Shown: one piece after another, positions 8,659 through 15,662 of the stretch
How the letters are laid out: each line of letters begins with the position of its first letter
How positions within the stretch are numbered: the first letter of the stretch is position 1
Assembly: GCA_017883385.1 (NCBI GenBank)
Contig: JADGNQ010000032.1
Location: 1-44,923 of the forward strand
Length of the DNA: 44,923 nucleotides
Reading direction: 5' to 3'
DNA from: Candidatus Sulfotelmatobacter sp.
GTDB taxonomy: Bacteria > Acidobacteriota > Terriglobia > Terriglobales > Acidobacteriaceae
Made by a program: the position numbers and the translations under genes
The notes under the pieces: generated by a model
Database searches by the model: none
What the model was told of the DNA's origin: nothing
The model's input: only the letters and a program-made list of their open reading frames with translations

Positions 8659-8859
8659 ATGGGCAGCCGTGCTCTCTATTTGGCAACCATTCTGGTGTTG
8701 AGCTGTACCCTGTTCTCCAGCGCGGCCAAGTACTCTGTGGTCGAGACGGTGAAGACGGCGCCGCGGGCAAAGGCCATGGCGCTCGATCCCAAGACCCACC
8801 GGCTTTTCCTTTCCACGGTGAAAAATGGGCAATTTGAAGTGCTAGTCGTGGGAAAATAG
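8659..8859 (+). pseudogene. Remnant of a YncE/YVTN beta-propeller gene (signal peptide plus last repeat)
   Basis: A 66-codon frame with a good ribosome-binding site (GGAGGAGA, 5 bp before the ATG) encodes a signal peptide (SRALYLATILVLSC...SSA). It is joined directly to a segment, AKAMALDPKTHRLFLSTVKN, ending in FEVLVVGK. That second part resembles the C-terminal repeat of secreted YncE-family propeller proteins of about 330-350 residues that I know from Acidobacteria. The middle of such a protein is missing, so an internal deletion is the simplest reading. It is still an intact small open frame with translation signals and could be expressed as a tiny secreted peptide. It sits 68 bp after the Oar-like gene. 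Confidence 0.6.
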
Positions 8860-8890
8860 AAGTCTGACTCCGAAAACGTGGCCTTCGCCT

Positions 8891-9919
8891 ATGAGTATGC
8901 GACGCACAGTTGTCGCTCAAGAGGTAGTTGTGTCGTTGCAGGCAGTGGTGCTGGTTGTGCTGGCCTGTTGCTCGCTGATCGGCTGTACCAAGAAATCGAG
9001 CGCACAAACGTCCACGGTCGAGTTGCGGCTCCACATGAAGTCTCCATTTCGCTTTGTGGCGTACGGAGACACGCGCTTCCACGATCCTAAAGATACAGAT
9101 GCGGCCAATCCTCCCGTACGCGTGGCGCTGGTGCAGGCCATAGCGAAGGCGAATCCGGCGTTTGTGTGCTTTACGGGGGACATCGTCTACAACGGTTATG
9201 ACGTAAACGACTGGAAAGTCTGGGATCATGAAACCAGCGTCTGGCGCGAAAACAAGATCCCGGTCTATCCGGCATTGGGTAACCACGACTTGCATGGGGA
9301 TGAAAGAATCGCGCTGGACAATTATTTTCAGCGCTTCCCCGATCTGAATAAAAGCCGGTTCTACTCCGTGCGTGCGGCCAATGCGCTGATTCTCGTGCTA
9401 GACAGCTCTCTCGCGGAGCGGTCCGGACCGCAAGGCCAGTGGCTCGCCGACACGCTTGATCATATCCCAGCCGATGTGGATTTTGTGTTCTTGATGTTCC
9501 ACCGTCCGCCCTACACCAGTTCCTCCGACGACAAGAAGTATGGCGGCGGACACTCGGCTCGGGCGCCCGAACAGGCATTGGCGAGAATCCTGGAGGAACG
9601 CCAGGCCCACGCTCGCTTCCGCATCGTGGTGTTTTCCGGGCACGTCCACAACTATGAGCGGCACGAGCACGGCGGCGTGACTTATTTTGTGACGGGTGGG
9701 GGAGCGGCTCACGCCTATCCTATTGAGCGTGCTCCGAATGATCTCTTTCAGAGCAAAGAAATCAACTACCACTACCTGCTGGTCGAGGTGGATCACCTGC
9801 AAGCGAAAGTCACCATGAATCGGCTGGACATGACCAGCGGCAAGGCTGTCTGGACGCAGCCCGACTCGGTAATGATTGCGATTCCGAGCGCAGTCGCTGC
9901 GCAAGCAGTCGGGCACTAG
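8891..9919 (+). CDS. Lipoprotein metallophosphoesterase (calcineurin-like)
   Basis: 342 residues. The N-terminus is hydrophobic with a lipobox-like SLIGC (Cys near residue 32), suggesting a lipid-anchored envelope protein. The metallophosphoesterase motifs are in order: VAYGDTRFHD (GDxR-type variant of GDxH), FTGDIVYNG (GD), LGNHDLHGD (GNHD), FLMFHRPPYT (H) and FSGHVHNYERH (GHxH). These residues bind two metal ions and hydrolyse phosphate esters; the closest broad group is purple-acid-phosphatase-like or 3',5'-cyclic nucleotide phosphodiesterase-like proteins, and the substrate is unknown. No clear ribosome-binding site is seen before this ATG; a second ATG lies two codons on. It lies directly after the propeller remnant on the same strand. 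Confidence 0.9.
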   Translation: MSMRRTVVAQEVVVSLQAVVLVVLACCSLIGCTKKSSAQTSTVELRLHMKSPFRFVAYGDTRFHDPKDTDAANPPVRVALVQAIAKANPAFVCFTGDIVYNGYDVNDWKVWDHETSVWRENKIPVYPALGNHDLHGDERIALDNYFQRFPDLNKSRFYSVRAANALILVLDSSLAERSGPQGQWLADTLDHIPADVDFVFLMFHRPPYTSSSDDKKYGGGHSARAPEQALARILEERQAHARFRIVVFSGHVHNYERHEHGGVTYFVTGGGAAHAYPIERAPNDLFQSKEINYHYLLVEVDHLQAKVTMNRLDMTSGKAVWTQPDSVMIAIPSAVAAQAVGH

Positions 9920-10171
9920 CTACCGCGTGAGACTCTGGCAAGTCCCCTGGCCCTGATTCTGGATCCAAGATGCTCCCAGCGCGTGAAGGATCAGCCGATC
10001 GTAAAGTGTCAGTTTTTCGGGATTGAGCACGGCTGAGTATGCGTACTGCACAATCGGGTCGCAGGTGATGCACCACCGCTCGTGACGGACTTTGCCCCCA
10101 CAATGCTCACATGCAGGTTGAGTGTTGTGCTGGTTGCTGTAATACCAGTTGGCTGCGGGATTGGCGAACAT
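9920..10171 (-). CDS. Small Cys-rich (putative zinc-binding) conserved protein
   Basis: 83 residues. It has a CEHCGG motif near residue 21 and CITC near residue 34, spaced as in a small zinc ribbon, then YAYSAVLNPEKLTLYDRLIL and a short tail with a further Cys. It has no signal peptide or membrane segment. I recall similar short proteins with the opening MFANPAANWYYSNQ in Terriglobia, so I believe it is real; function is unknown. Its stop codon directly abuts the stop of the metallophosphoesterase gene (convergent). It is divergent from the TonB receptor at 10407, and the shared 235-bp upstream region carries a CRP-type palindrome. Confidence 0.72.
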   Translation of the reverse strand: MFANPAANWYYSNQHNTQPACEHCGGKVRHERWCITCDPIVQYAYSAVLNPEKLTLYDRLILHALGASWIQNQGQGTCQSLTR

Positions 10172-10298
10172 GCGCGTACCTCCACCATGAGCTTCAACAA
10201 ATTCCCCGTAGCCTTACCCGGACAGCTCGGTGGAACTTCATTTGGCTGGAGCCTATTTTGGAGCGGGAGAATGCACTATTCTAGTTGTCACGCTTGTG

Positions 10299-10314
10299 TG
10301 TGACTAGGATCACA
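10299..10314. promoter_or_regulatory. CRP/FNR-family operator-like palindrome
   Basis: TGTGACTAGGATCACA is a perfect match to the classic TGTGA-N6-TCACA CRP half-site arrangement, and symmetry continues outward (GTG...CAC flanks). It is about 93 bp upstream of the TonB receptor's first ATG and about 128 bp upstream of the small Cys-rich gene on the other strand. Activation of the receptor gene by a cyclic-nucleotide-binding regulator is inference. No regulator of that family is in the window. Confidence 0.5.
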
Positions 10315-10406
10315 TACACTGGGAGAGCGCTGCCGCCTCTTCGTTTCAATCTCCTCCTTAAGTAATGGGGACTCCGGAGGCTCGCTGCATGGTTCTGGTA
10401 TCCTAA

Positions 10407-12758
10407 ATGGCATCGACGTTGCGTTTCCTTCCGATGCAGAACCGCAAAAAGATCCTTATTCTGCCGATTTTTCTCTCGATCCTCGGGCTTCCCAGCGTTT
10501 GGGCGCAGACGACGCAGGTAGAGGGGATCGTCCGCGACCCCAGCGGCGCCGTCATCGCAGGAGCGTCGGTGCTTATACGGTCAGGTTCATATAGCGCCAC
10601 TGCCACCACCGACGCGCAGGGGCACTTCGCGTTTCCCAACGCACCGTCAACGAGGGGAACCATTGAGATCCGCGGTGAAGGATTCCGCATCGCGCGCCGG
10701 TCCTGGACTACGGCCGCGGCTGCCGCCGTCAGCCTCGACATTGTCCTGCAACCTGCTTCGGCCAGCGAACAGGTGACTGTGTCGGCCGCGCGAACGGAAG
10801 TACGCTTGTCGGAGACTCCGGGCAGCACGGTTCTGCTCTCAACCACCGATGTGGCCGCAACCCCGGCATTGCGAGTCGATGACGTGCTCCGCCAGGTGCC
10901 CGGGTTTTCGCTCTTCCGCCGATCGGATAGCCGCACTGCGAATGCCTCCAATCAGGGAGTCTCGCTGCGGGGCTTGGGCGGAACGGCTGCCAGCCGCGCC
11001 TTGGTGCTAGAAGACGGCCTTCCACTGGTCGATGCCTTCGGAGGCTGGGTCTACTGGGATCGTGTTCCGCGCGCGGCACTCTCGAATGTGGAAGTATTCC
11101 GTGGCGGTGCTTCCAATCTCTACGGCAGCGACGCCCTCGGCGGAGTCGTGCAATTCATCACGCGCCAGCCCCAGCGTCCGGCTTTCACGGTGGAGACTTC
11201 GTATGGCAGCAAACGCACTCCCGAGCTCTCTTTCTGGACGGGAACTCGTGCGGGGCGATGGGACTTTTCCCTCGCTTCGGAAATGTTTCGCACGGATGGT
11301 TACACCGTCGTTCCTACATGGCAGCGCGGAAGTGTGGACACCCCAGCCAATTCGGAGGACGCGACGGTCGACTTAACCGTCGGCCATCAACTCGGAGAGA
11401 AGGGCCGAGTCTTCGTGCGCGGCAGCTTCTACACCGAATTCCGCAACAATGGCACGCCGGTCCAGACGAACGACACGCGCATGGGCGAAGGCGCGCTGGG
11501 ACTGGACAAGCAATTTGGCAGCAGCGATTCCCTCACCTTCCGTGCCTATGGTCAGGTACAGGGATACGATCAGCGATTCTCCTCCGTCGCAGCCGACCGG
11601 AACACCGAATCACTCACCAATCTGCAGTATGTTCCCGAACAGGTTGTCGGTGGCGCGGCGCAGTGGACGCACTTTCTCGGCAAACACCAGACGCTGATCG
11701 GTGGCATGGACCTGGTGGAAGTCATGGGCGCCAGCGACGAGCAACTCTTCTCCTCCGGCACTCACACTCGAAACAACGCTTCCGGAGGGCGGCAACGCAT
11801 TCTGGGATGGTTCGGAGAAGATCTCGTCCGGCTCAACAATTGGACCATCATTCTGGCTGGCCGCTTCGACGACTGGAATAATTTCAACGCCAGTTCGATC
11901 TGCACGCCTGTCTCCGGCGCATGTACTTCGCCCAGCCTGTTGTATCCCTCGCGAAGTGACTTTGCCTTCAGCCCGCGGCTATCGGTGCTGCGCTCTTTGA
12001 GTCATAACGTCTCAGTCACGGGGTCTGTGTACCGCGCTTTTCGCGCACCGACTCTGAACGAGTTGTACCGCACATTCCGCGTAGCCAATGTCGTGACCTT
12101 GAACAATCCCTTCCTTAACGCCGAACGCCTCACCGGAGCGGAAGCCGGAGTGAACGTCACCGCGCTGGACCACAAGGTCGATCTGCGCGGGACATTCTTC
12201 TGGAGCGACATTGTTGACCCGGTCGAGAACGTCACCACCGATCCGACATCCTCGCCCGTCATGCGGCAAAAAGAGAATCTGGGGAGGATTCGCTCACGAG
12301 GCGTGGAGCTCGACGGCGTAGTGCACGTCAGCCGCGATATTCAGATCTCCGCTGGTTACGAGTTCACGGGCGCGAGCGTCGTTAACTATACGGTGCCGCA
12401 GGGGGCGGTCTCTCTGCTGGGTAATAAGGTAGCGCAGGTCCCGCGCAATGTCTTTACCTGGGAAGCCCGCTATTGGAATCCGACGCGGCTCATGCTGAGC
12501 GTTCAAGGACGCTTCGTCGGCAACCAGTACGATGACGACCAGAACCTGTACCCGCTCGGCCGCTTCTACACGATGGATCTACAGATCGGGCGCAATGTCA
12601 CGCGCAACCTGGAAGTCTTTGCCGCAGCCGAGAATCTGCTGGACCAGCGCTACAACGTGGCGAATACTCCCACAGCCAGCGGATCGCTGTTCAATATCGG
12701 ACCACCGATTTTGTATCGCATCGGACTGCGCCTGAATTTTCCGGCGGAGAGACATTAG
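10407..12758 (+). CDS. TonB-dependent receptor with CarboxypepD_reg-like N-terminal domain
   Basis: 783 residues. A signal peptide ends at SVWAQ; the ATG at 10434 (MQNRKKILIL) gives a more typical signal peptide than this first ATG, and neither has a strong ribosome-binding site. A beta-sandwich domain (VEGIVRDPSGAVIAGASVLI) precedes a true plug domain (TPALRVDDVLRQVPGFSLFR, ASNQGVSLRGLGGTAASRA, LSNVEVFRGGASNLYGSDAL, GGVVQFITRQP) and a 22-strand-type barrel with AFRAPTLNELYR near the end and NLLDQRYNVANTP at the C-terminus. The plug is closer to classical siderophore/cobalamin receptors than the other two receptors here. It imports a ligand across the outer membrane using TonB energy; the ligand is unknown, and I saw no cobalamin riboswitch upstream. 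Confidence 0.92.
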   Translation: MASTLRFLPMQNRKKILILPIFLSILGLPSVWAQTTQVEGIVRDPSGAVIAGASVLIRSGSYSATATTDAQGHFAFPNAPSTRGTIEIRGEGFRIARRSWTTAAAAAVSLDIVLQPASASEQVTVSAARTEVRLSETPGSTVLLSTTDVAATPALRVDDVLRQVPGFSLFRRSDSRTANASNQGVSLRGLGGTAASRALVLEDGLPLVDAFGGWVYWDRVPRAALSNVEVFRGGASNLYGSDALGGVVQFITRQPQRPAFTVETSYGSKRTPELSFWTGTRAGRWDFSLASEMFRTDGYTVVPTWQRGSVDTPANSEDATVDLTVGHQLGEKGRVFVRGSFYTEFRNNGTPVQTNDTRMGEGALGLDKQFGSSDSLTFRAYGQVQGYDQRFSSVAADRNTESLTNLQYVPEQVVGGAAQWTHFLGKHQTLIGGMDLVEVMGASDEQLFSSGTHTRNNASGGRQRILGWFGEDLVRLNNWTIILAGRFDDWNNFNASSICTPVSGACTSPSLLYPSRSDFAFSPRLSVLRSLSHNVSVTGSVYRAFRAPTLNELYRTFRVANVVTLNNPFLNAERLTGAEAGVNVTALDHKVDLRGTFFWSDIVDPVENVTTDPTSSPVMRQKENLGRIRSRGVELDGVVHVSRDIQISAGYEFTGASVVNYTVPQGAVSLLGNKVAQVPRNVFTWEARYWNPTRLMLSVQGRFVGNQYDDDQNLYPLGRFYTMDLQIGRNVTRNLEVFAAAENLLDQRYNVANTPTASGSLFNIGPPILYRIGLRLNFPAERH

Positions 12759-12864
12759 TCGCAGCAGCTCGTTTGAGCAATTCCCGCTCTATCGTTTATC
12801 CTGAAAGGTTATCTGACGCGCCCTGAGCGCGCCGTGAGTACTGTCCTTATTTCAACCAAGCACC

Positions 12865-12897
12865 AGCTAAAAGCTAAGAGCTAACAGCTAAGAGCTT
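12865..12897. repeat. Heptanucleotide tandem repeat (AGCTAAN, four units plus part)
   Basis: Units AGCTAAA, AGCTAAG, AGCTAAC and AGCTAAG start at 12865, 12872, 12879 and 12886, followed by AGCTT at 12893. The array ends 3 bp before the ATG of the YchF-like gene and occupies the position where a ribosome-binding site would be; no G-rich site is seen there. A second heptamer array lies at 23231-23286. Confidence 0.75.
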
Positions 12898-12900
12898 CTT

Positions 12901-13983
12901 ATGAAAACCGGCATTATTGGCCTACCCCAGGTAGGCAAGACATCTCTGTTTCGCATTCTGACCAAGGCGCATCTCTCCGCGCAGGCCAACAACCCGCGTG
13001 AGGCCCATATTGGCGTCGCGAAGGTTCCCGACGACCGACTCGACCGCCTGGCCGCCCTTTACAACCCCAAGAAGCTGACCCATACGTCAGTCGAATATGT
13101 GGACGTCGGGGCCATTGGACAGGACGCGCTGAAGGAGACCGCCTACATCGGCCATCTGCGCCAAGTGGACGCTTTGGCCCATGTGGTACGCGTGTTTGAG
13201 GACCCCGCGGTTCCGCTCGTGGCGGAGATCGATCCTCTACGCGACATCAAGAATGTAGAATTCGACCTCATGGTCAGCGATCTCGGACAGATCGAAAAAC
13301 GTCTGGAGCGCCTGGAAAAAGATCTCAAGAAAATGAAGACGCCGGAACTCGAAAAAGAGTTCGAGTTGCTGAAGCGGGCCAATGCGCATCTCGGCTCCGA
13401 GAAGCCGCTGCGCGAAATGGAGATGACCCCCGAGGACAAGAAGCGACTGCGGGGCTTCATGTTCCTCAGCGAGAAACCGATTTTCTATGTACTGAACATC
13501 GGCGAGTCGACCGAACTGGGTAAAGAACTCGAAGAAGCTGTAAGCAAATACAAGCTGACGGAGATTGCCGCGCGTCCGAACGCGGCGGCCACGGCCATCT
13601 GCGGAAAGGTCGAAGCCGAGCTTGCCGAAATGAGCGACGCCGATGCCGCCGAATTTCTCTCCAGCTACGGTCTCAAGGAAAGCGGCTTGGTCCGGCTCAT
13701 CCGCACAACGTATAAGCTGCTCGGCCTGATCTCATTCTTCACCGCCGGCGAAGACGAATGCCGGGCCTGGCAGATTCCCGCCAACACGCGCGCCCAGGAG
13801 GGAGCTGGGGCCATCCACTCCGACCTGGAAAAGCATTTCATCCGCGCGGAGACCATCCGCTGGGATCAGTTGCTGGAAGCGGGCTCTGAGGCCAACGCCC
13901 GCGCGAAGGGCACGCTGCGCCTCGAAGGCAAGGACTATATCGTGCAGGATGGCGATGTAATGCACATTCGGCATAGCGGCTAA
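12901..13983 (+). CDS. ychF: Divergent YchF-like P-loop ATPase/GTPase
   Basis: 360 residues, the usual YchF length (about 363 in E. coli). G1 is GLPQVGKTS (residues 7-15), a helical-domain region follows at about 125-180, and the specificity motif is NIGE (199-202), the NxxE form that makes YchF prefer ATP over GTP. The TGS-like C-terminal domain is well kept: FFTAGEDECRAW, AGAIHSDLEKHFIRAETI and LEGKDYIVQDGDVMHI. Two parts differ from the family. The switch I region lacks the usual Thr context, and the G3 motif is DVGA (68-71) in place of DxAG with a shortened following loop. It is probably a ribosome-associated ATPase or a diverged paralogue of it. It stands alone, with a heptamer repeat just upstream and a long palindrome just downstream. 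Confidence 0.88.
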   Translation: MKTGIIGLPQVGKTSLFRILTKAHLSAQANNPREAHIGVAKVPDDRLDRLAALYNPKKLTHTSVEYVDVGAIGQDALKETAYIGHLRQVDALAHVVRVFEDPAVPLVAEIDPLRDIKNVEFDLMVSDLGQIEKRLERLEKDLKKMKTPELEKEFELLKRANAHLGSEKPLREMEMTPEDKKRLRGFMFLSEKPIFYVLNIGESTELGKELEEAVSKYKLTEIAARPNAAATAICGKVEAELAEMSDADAAEFLSSYGLKESGLVRLIRTTYKLLGLISFFTAGEDECRAWQIPANTRAQEGAGAIHSDLEKHFIRAETIRWDQLLEAGSEANARAKGTLRLEGKDYIVQDGDVMHIRHSG

Positions 13984-13991
13984 CCTCTTTC

Positions 13992-14061
13992 ACCACGGAG
14001 GCACCGAGACACGGAGAAGACTCAACGCTTTGTTTTCTCAGTGTCTCTGTGCCTCCGTGGT
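13992..14061. repeat. Long dispersed-type inverted repeat after the YchF-like gene
   Basis: ACCACGGAGGCAC at 13992 and its complement GTGCCTCCGTGGT ending at 14061 are the outer arms of a long, nearly symmetrical hairpin of about 26 bp per arm (the arms continue as xGAGACACxGAGAA). The central loop is about 18 nt. Elements with this sequence recur between genes in many soil-bacterial genomes as I remember them. Placed 9 bp after a stop codon, it could also work as a transcription stop or mRNA 3' stabiliser. Confidence 0.7.
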
Positions 14062-14114
14062 TGGCCGTTTGTGAGTTCGGTATGTGAAGCTGCTATGATC
14101 CCGGCTGTCTGTTA

Positions 14115-14846
14115 ATGAACCCCATCTTTACCAGTCTCGTCCTCGGCCTAACAGCGGCCGCCGCCAACGTCTTCGGCGGGGCGATCATTGTGCAGCGGCA
14201 CTGGGAGCGGCGCTATCTCCGCTACTTTGTCGCGCTGGGCGCGGGATTCATGCTGGCCACCGCACTGGTCGAGATGGTTCCGGAAAGCATCGAGTTGCGC
14301 GGAAGGTCCGCGGCATTCCTGGTGTTGCTGGGCTATCTGATCATCCACTTCTTTGAGCACACGGTCACGCCCCACTTCCACTTCGGCGAAGAAACCCATC
14401 ACGATGAGTTCATTCACTCGCACAAGAGCTACTCGGTACTGTTCGGATTGATCATTCACACTTTTTTCGACGGCATCGCCATTGCTTCGGGATTCCTGGT
14501 TTCGAACTGGCTGGGTTGGCTGATTTTTTTCGCGATCTTTCTGCACAAGATTCCCGAGGGCTTCACCGTTAGTTCCGTCATGCTCGCCAGCGGACGCAGT
14601 CGGGCCACGGCGTGGGGTGCTTCGGTAGTCTTGGGAGGGTCTACGCTAGCCGGCGTTCTGACCATGGCGCTCTTTCGCCATCACGTGGGCGCCGGTCTGC
14701 CGTTGGCGGCTGGAGTGACGATCTATGTTGCCGCTTCCGACCTGATTCCAGAGGTCAACAAAGAGCCTGCAATGAAGATGGCGCTGTTGGTGTTCGTCGG
14801 CGCAGGGATATTTGTCTTGCTGGACCGCCTGTTTCACATGCACTGA
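14115..14846 (+). CDS. ZIP-family metal (zinc/iron) transporter
   Basis: 243 residues with about eight predicted membrane segments from the hydrophobic stretches. The metal-binding motifs typical of ZIP proteins are present: HTFFDGIAI in TM4 and FLHKIPEGF in TM5. A His-rich cytoplasmic loop (TPHFHFGEETHHDEFIHSHKS) precedes TM4. Family members move divalent metals such as zinc into the cytoplasm. It is inner-membrane, ZupT/Gufa-like. It lies on the same strand after the YchF-like gene but is separated from it by the palindrome, so it is probably its own unit. No metal-regulator operator could be recognised upstream. Confidence 0.9.
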   Translation: MNPIFTSLVLGLTAAAANVFGGAIIVQRHWERRYLRYFVALGAGFMLATALVEMVPESIELRGRSAAFLVLLGYLIIHFFEHTVTPHFHFGEETHHDEFIHSHKSYSVLFGLIIHTFFDGIAIASGFLVSNWLGWLIFFAIFLHKIPEGFTVSSVMLASGRSRATAWGASVVLGGSTLAGVLTMALFRHHVGAGLPLAAGVTIYVAASDLIPEVNKEPAMKMALLVFVGAGIFVLLDRLFHMH

Positions 14847-14953
14847 TTGCGCATAAGCAGGTCAGCAACAGGTGATCCTTGCACTCCTATACTCGGAGCG
14901 AGCCCATTCGATGCGCATATACCTCGTTCAGATCACGCATCCTTGGCGCGACC

Positions 14954-15535
14954 TCAAGGATGCAAGTTTGTCGCGACTGAGGGCTGGAGGAAACGCAGTC
15001 CTCCCGACGGACACACATCTGGATATTCAGCGTACTCAAATTCCTTCCCATTCGTGGGCTCGAAGCGCCTCAGCCAATTGACAACTTTCGTCACTGCGGC
15101 TGGAAACGGACTCTCGCCGTCTGCATTTAACCAGTGCAACTGTTGCGTCCGGTCCTCTCCCCGCCGTCCCGGTATTATTACCTCCGCCCCGAAGGTCTCA
15201 GATTCTTGACGAATCAGCCCGCCGTGGTTCCCTGACAGAACTCGGAAGTCGGTAGATCCCAGCAACGTCTTCAATTGCTGGAACTGCTGTTGCGGCATTT
15301 TCCCATGGAGCCGCTGAGTGTGCCCGCCATTCAGCGATTGCACGATTCGATAATCTCCGTCACGAGAAACGGCAACGCAAACGTGCCGCGAACCTTCGCC
15401 CTGAGCCGTTGCCGGGCCGTCGAAAGAGAGTCGAGCTAACAGGTCGGGGTCGGGTGAACGGTAAGCCTCTTGGGCGCACAATCCGCCTGAGACCAGAAGA
15501 ACGGCGATCAGCAACGGTTTTGCATTGAGGTGCAT
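14954..15535 (-). CDS. Secreted hypothetical protein
   Basis: 193 residues. The signal peptide MHLNAKPLLIAVLLVSGGLC ends near CAQ, followed by a mature protein of about 170 residues with no recognised domain. Visible features are a beta-rich centre (HVCVAVSRDGDYRIVQSL) and a distinctive ending, FEYAEYPDVCPSGGLR. GGAGG lies 6 bp before the ATG and supports this start. I recall similar proteins in Terriglobia but no function. It is convergent with the ZIP gene, 107 bp away, and is on the same strand as the VWFA gene upstream of it. Confidence 0.72.
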   Translation of the reverse strand: MHLNAKPLLIAVLLVSGGLCAQEAYRSPDPDLLARLSFDGPATAQGEGSRHVCVAVSRDGDYRIVQSLNGGHTQRLHGKMPQQQFQQLKTLLGSTDFRVLSGNHGGLIRQESETFGAEVIIPGRRGEDRTQQLHWLNADGESPFPAAVTKVVNWLRRFEPTNGKEFEYAEYPDVCPSGGLRFLQPSVATNLHP

Positions 15536-15662
15536 CTGGGACCTCCGCAGAAGCTAGCTTCTGAAATCTTAGATTCGACTCACGTACAACTCTTACCTTC
15601 TTGCGTTCGCGATCTCAGTCTTGCGGTTCTTACGCGATTCGCCCAAAAACCAGAACTGCTCT

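Noticed and set aside
10172-10406. Cobalamin or other riboswitch upstream of the TonB receptor
   Set aside because: I looked for the conserved cores and found none; only the CRP-type palindrome stands out.
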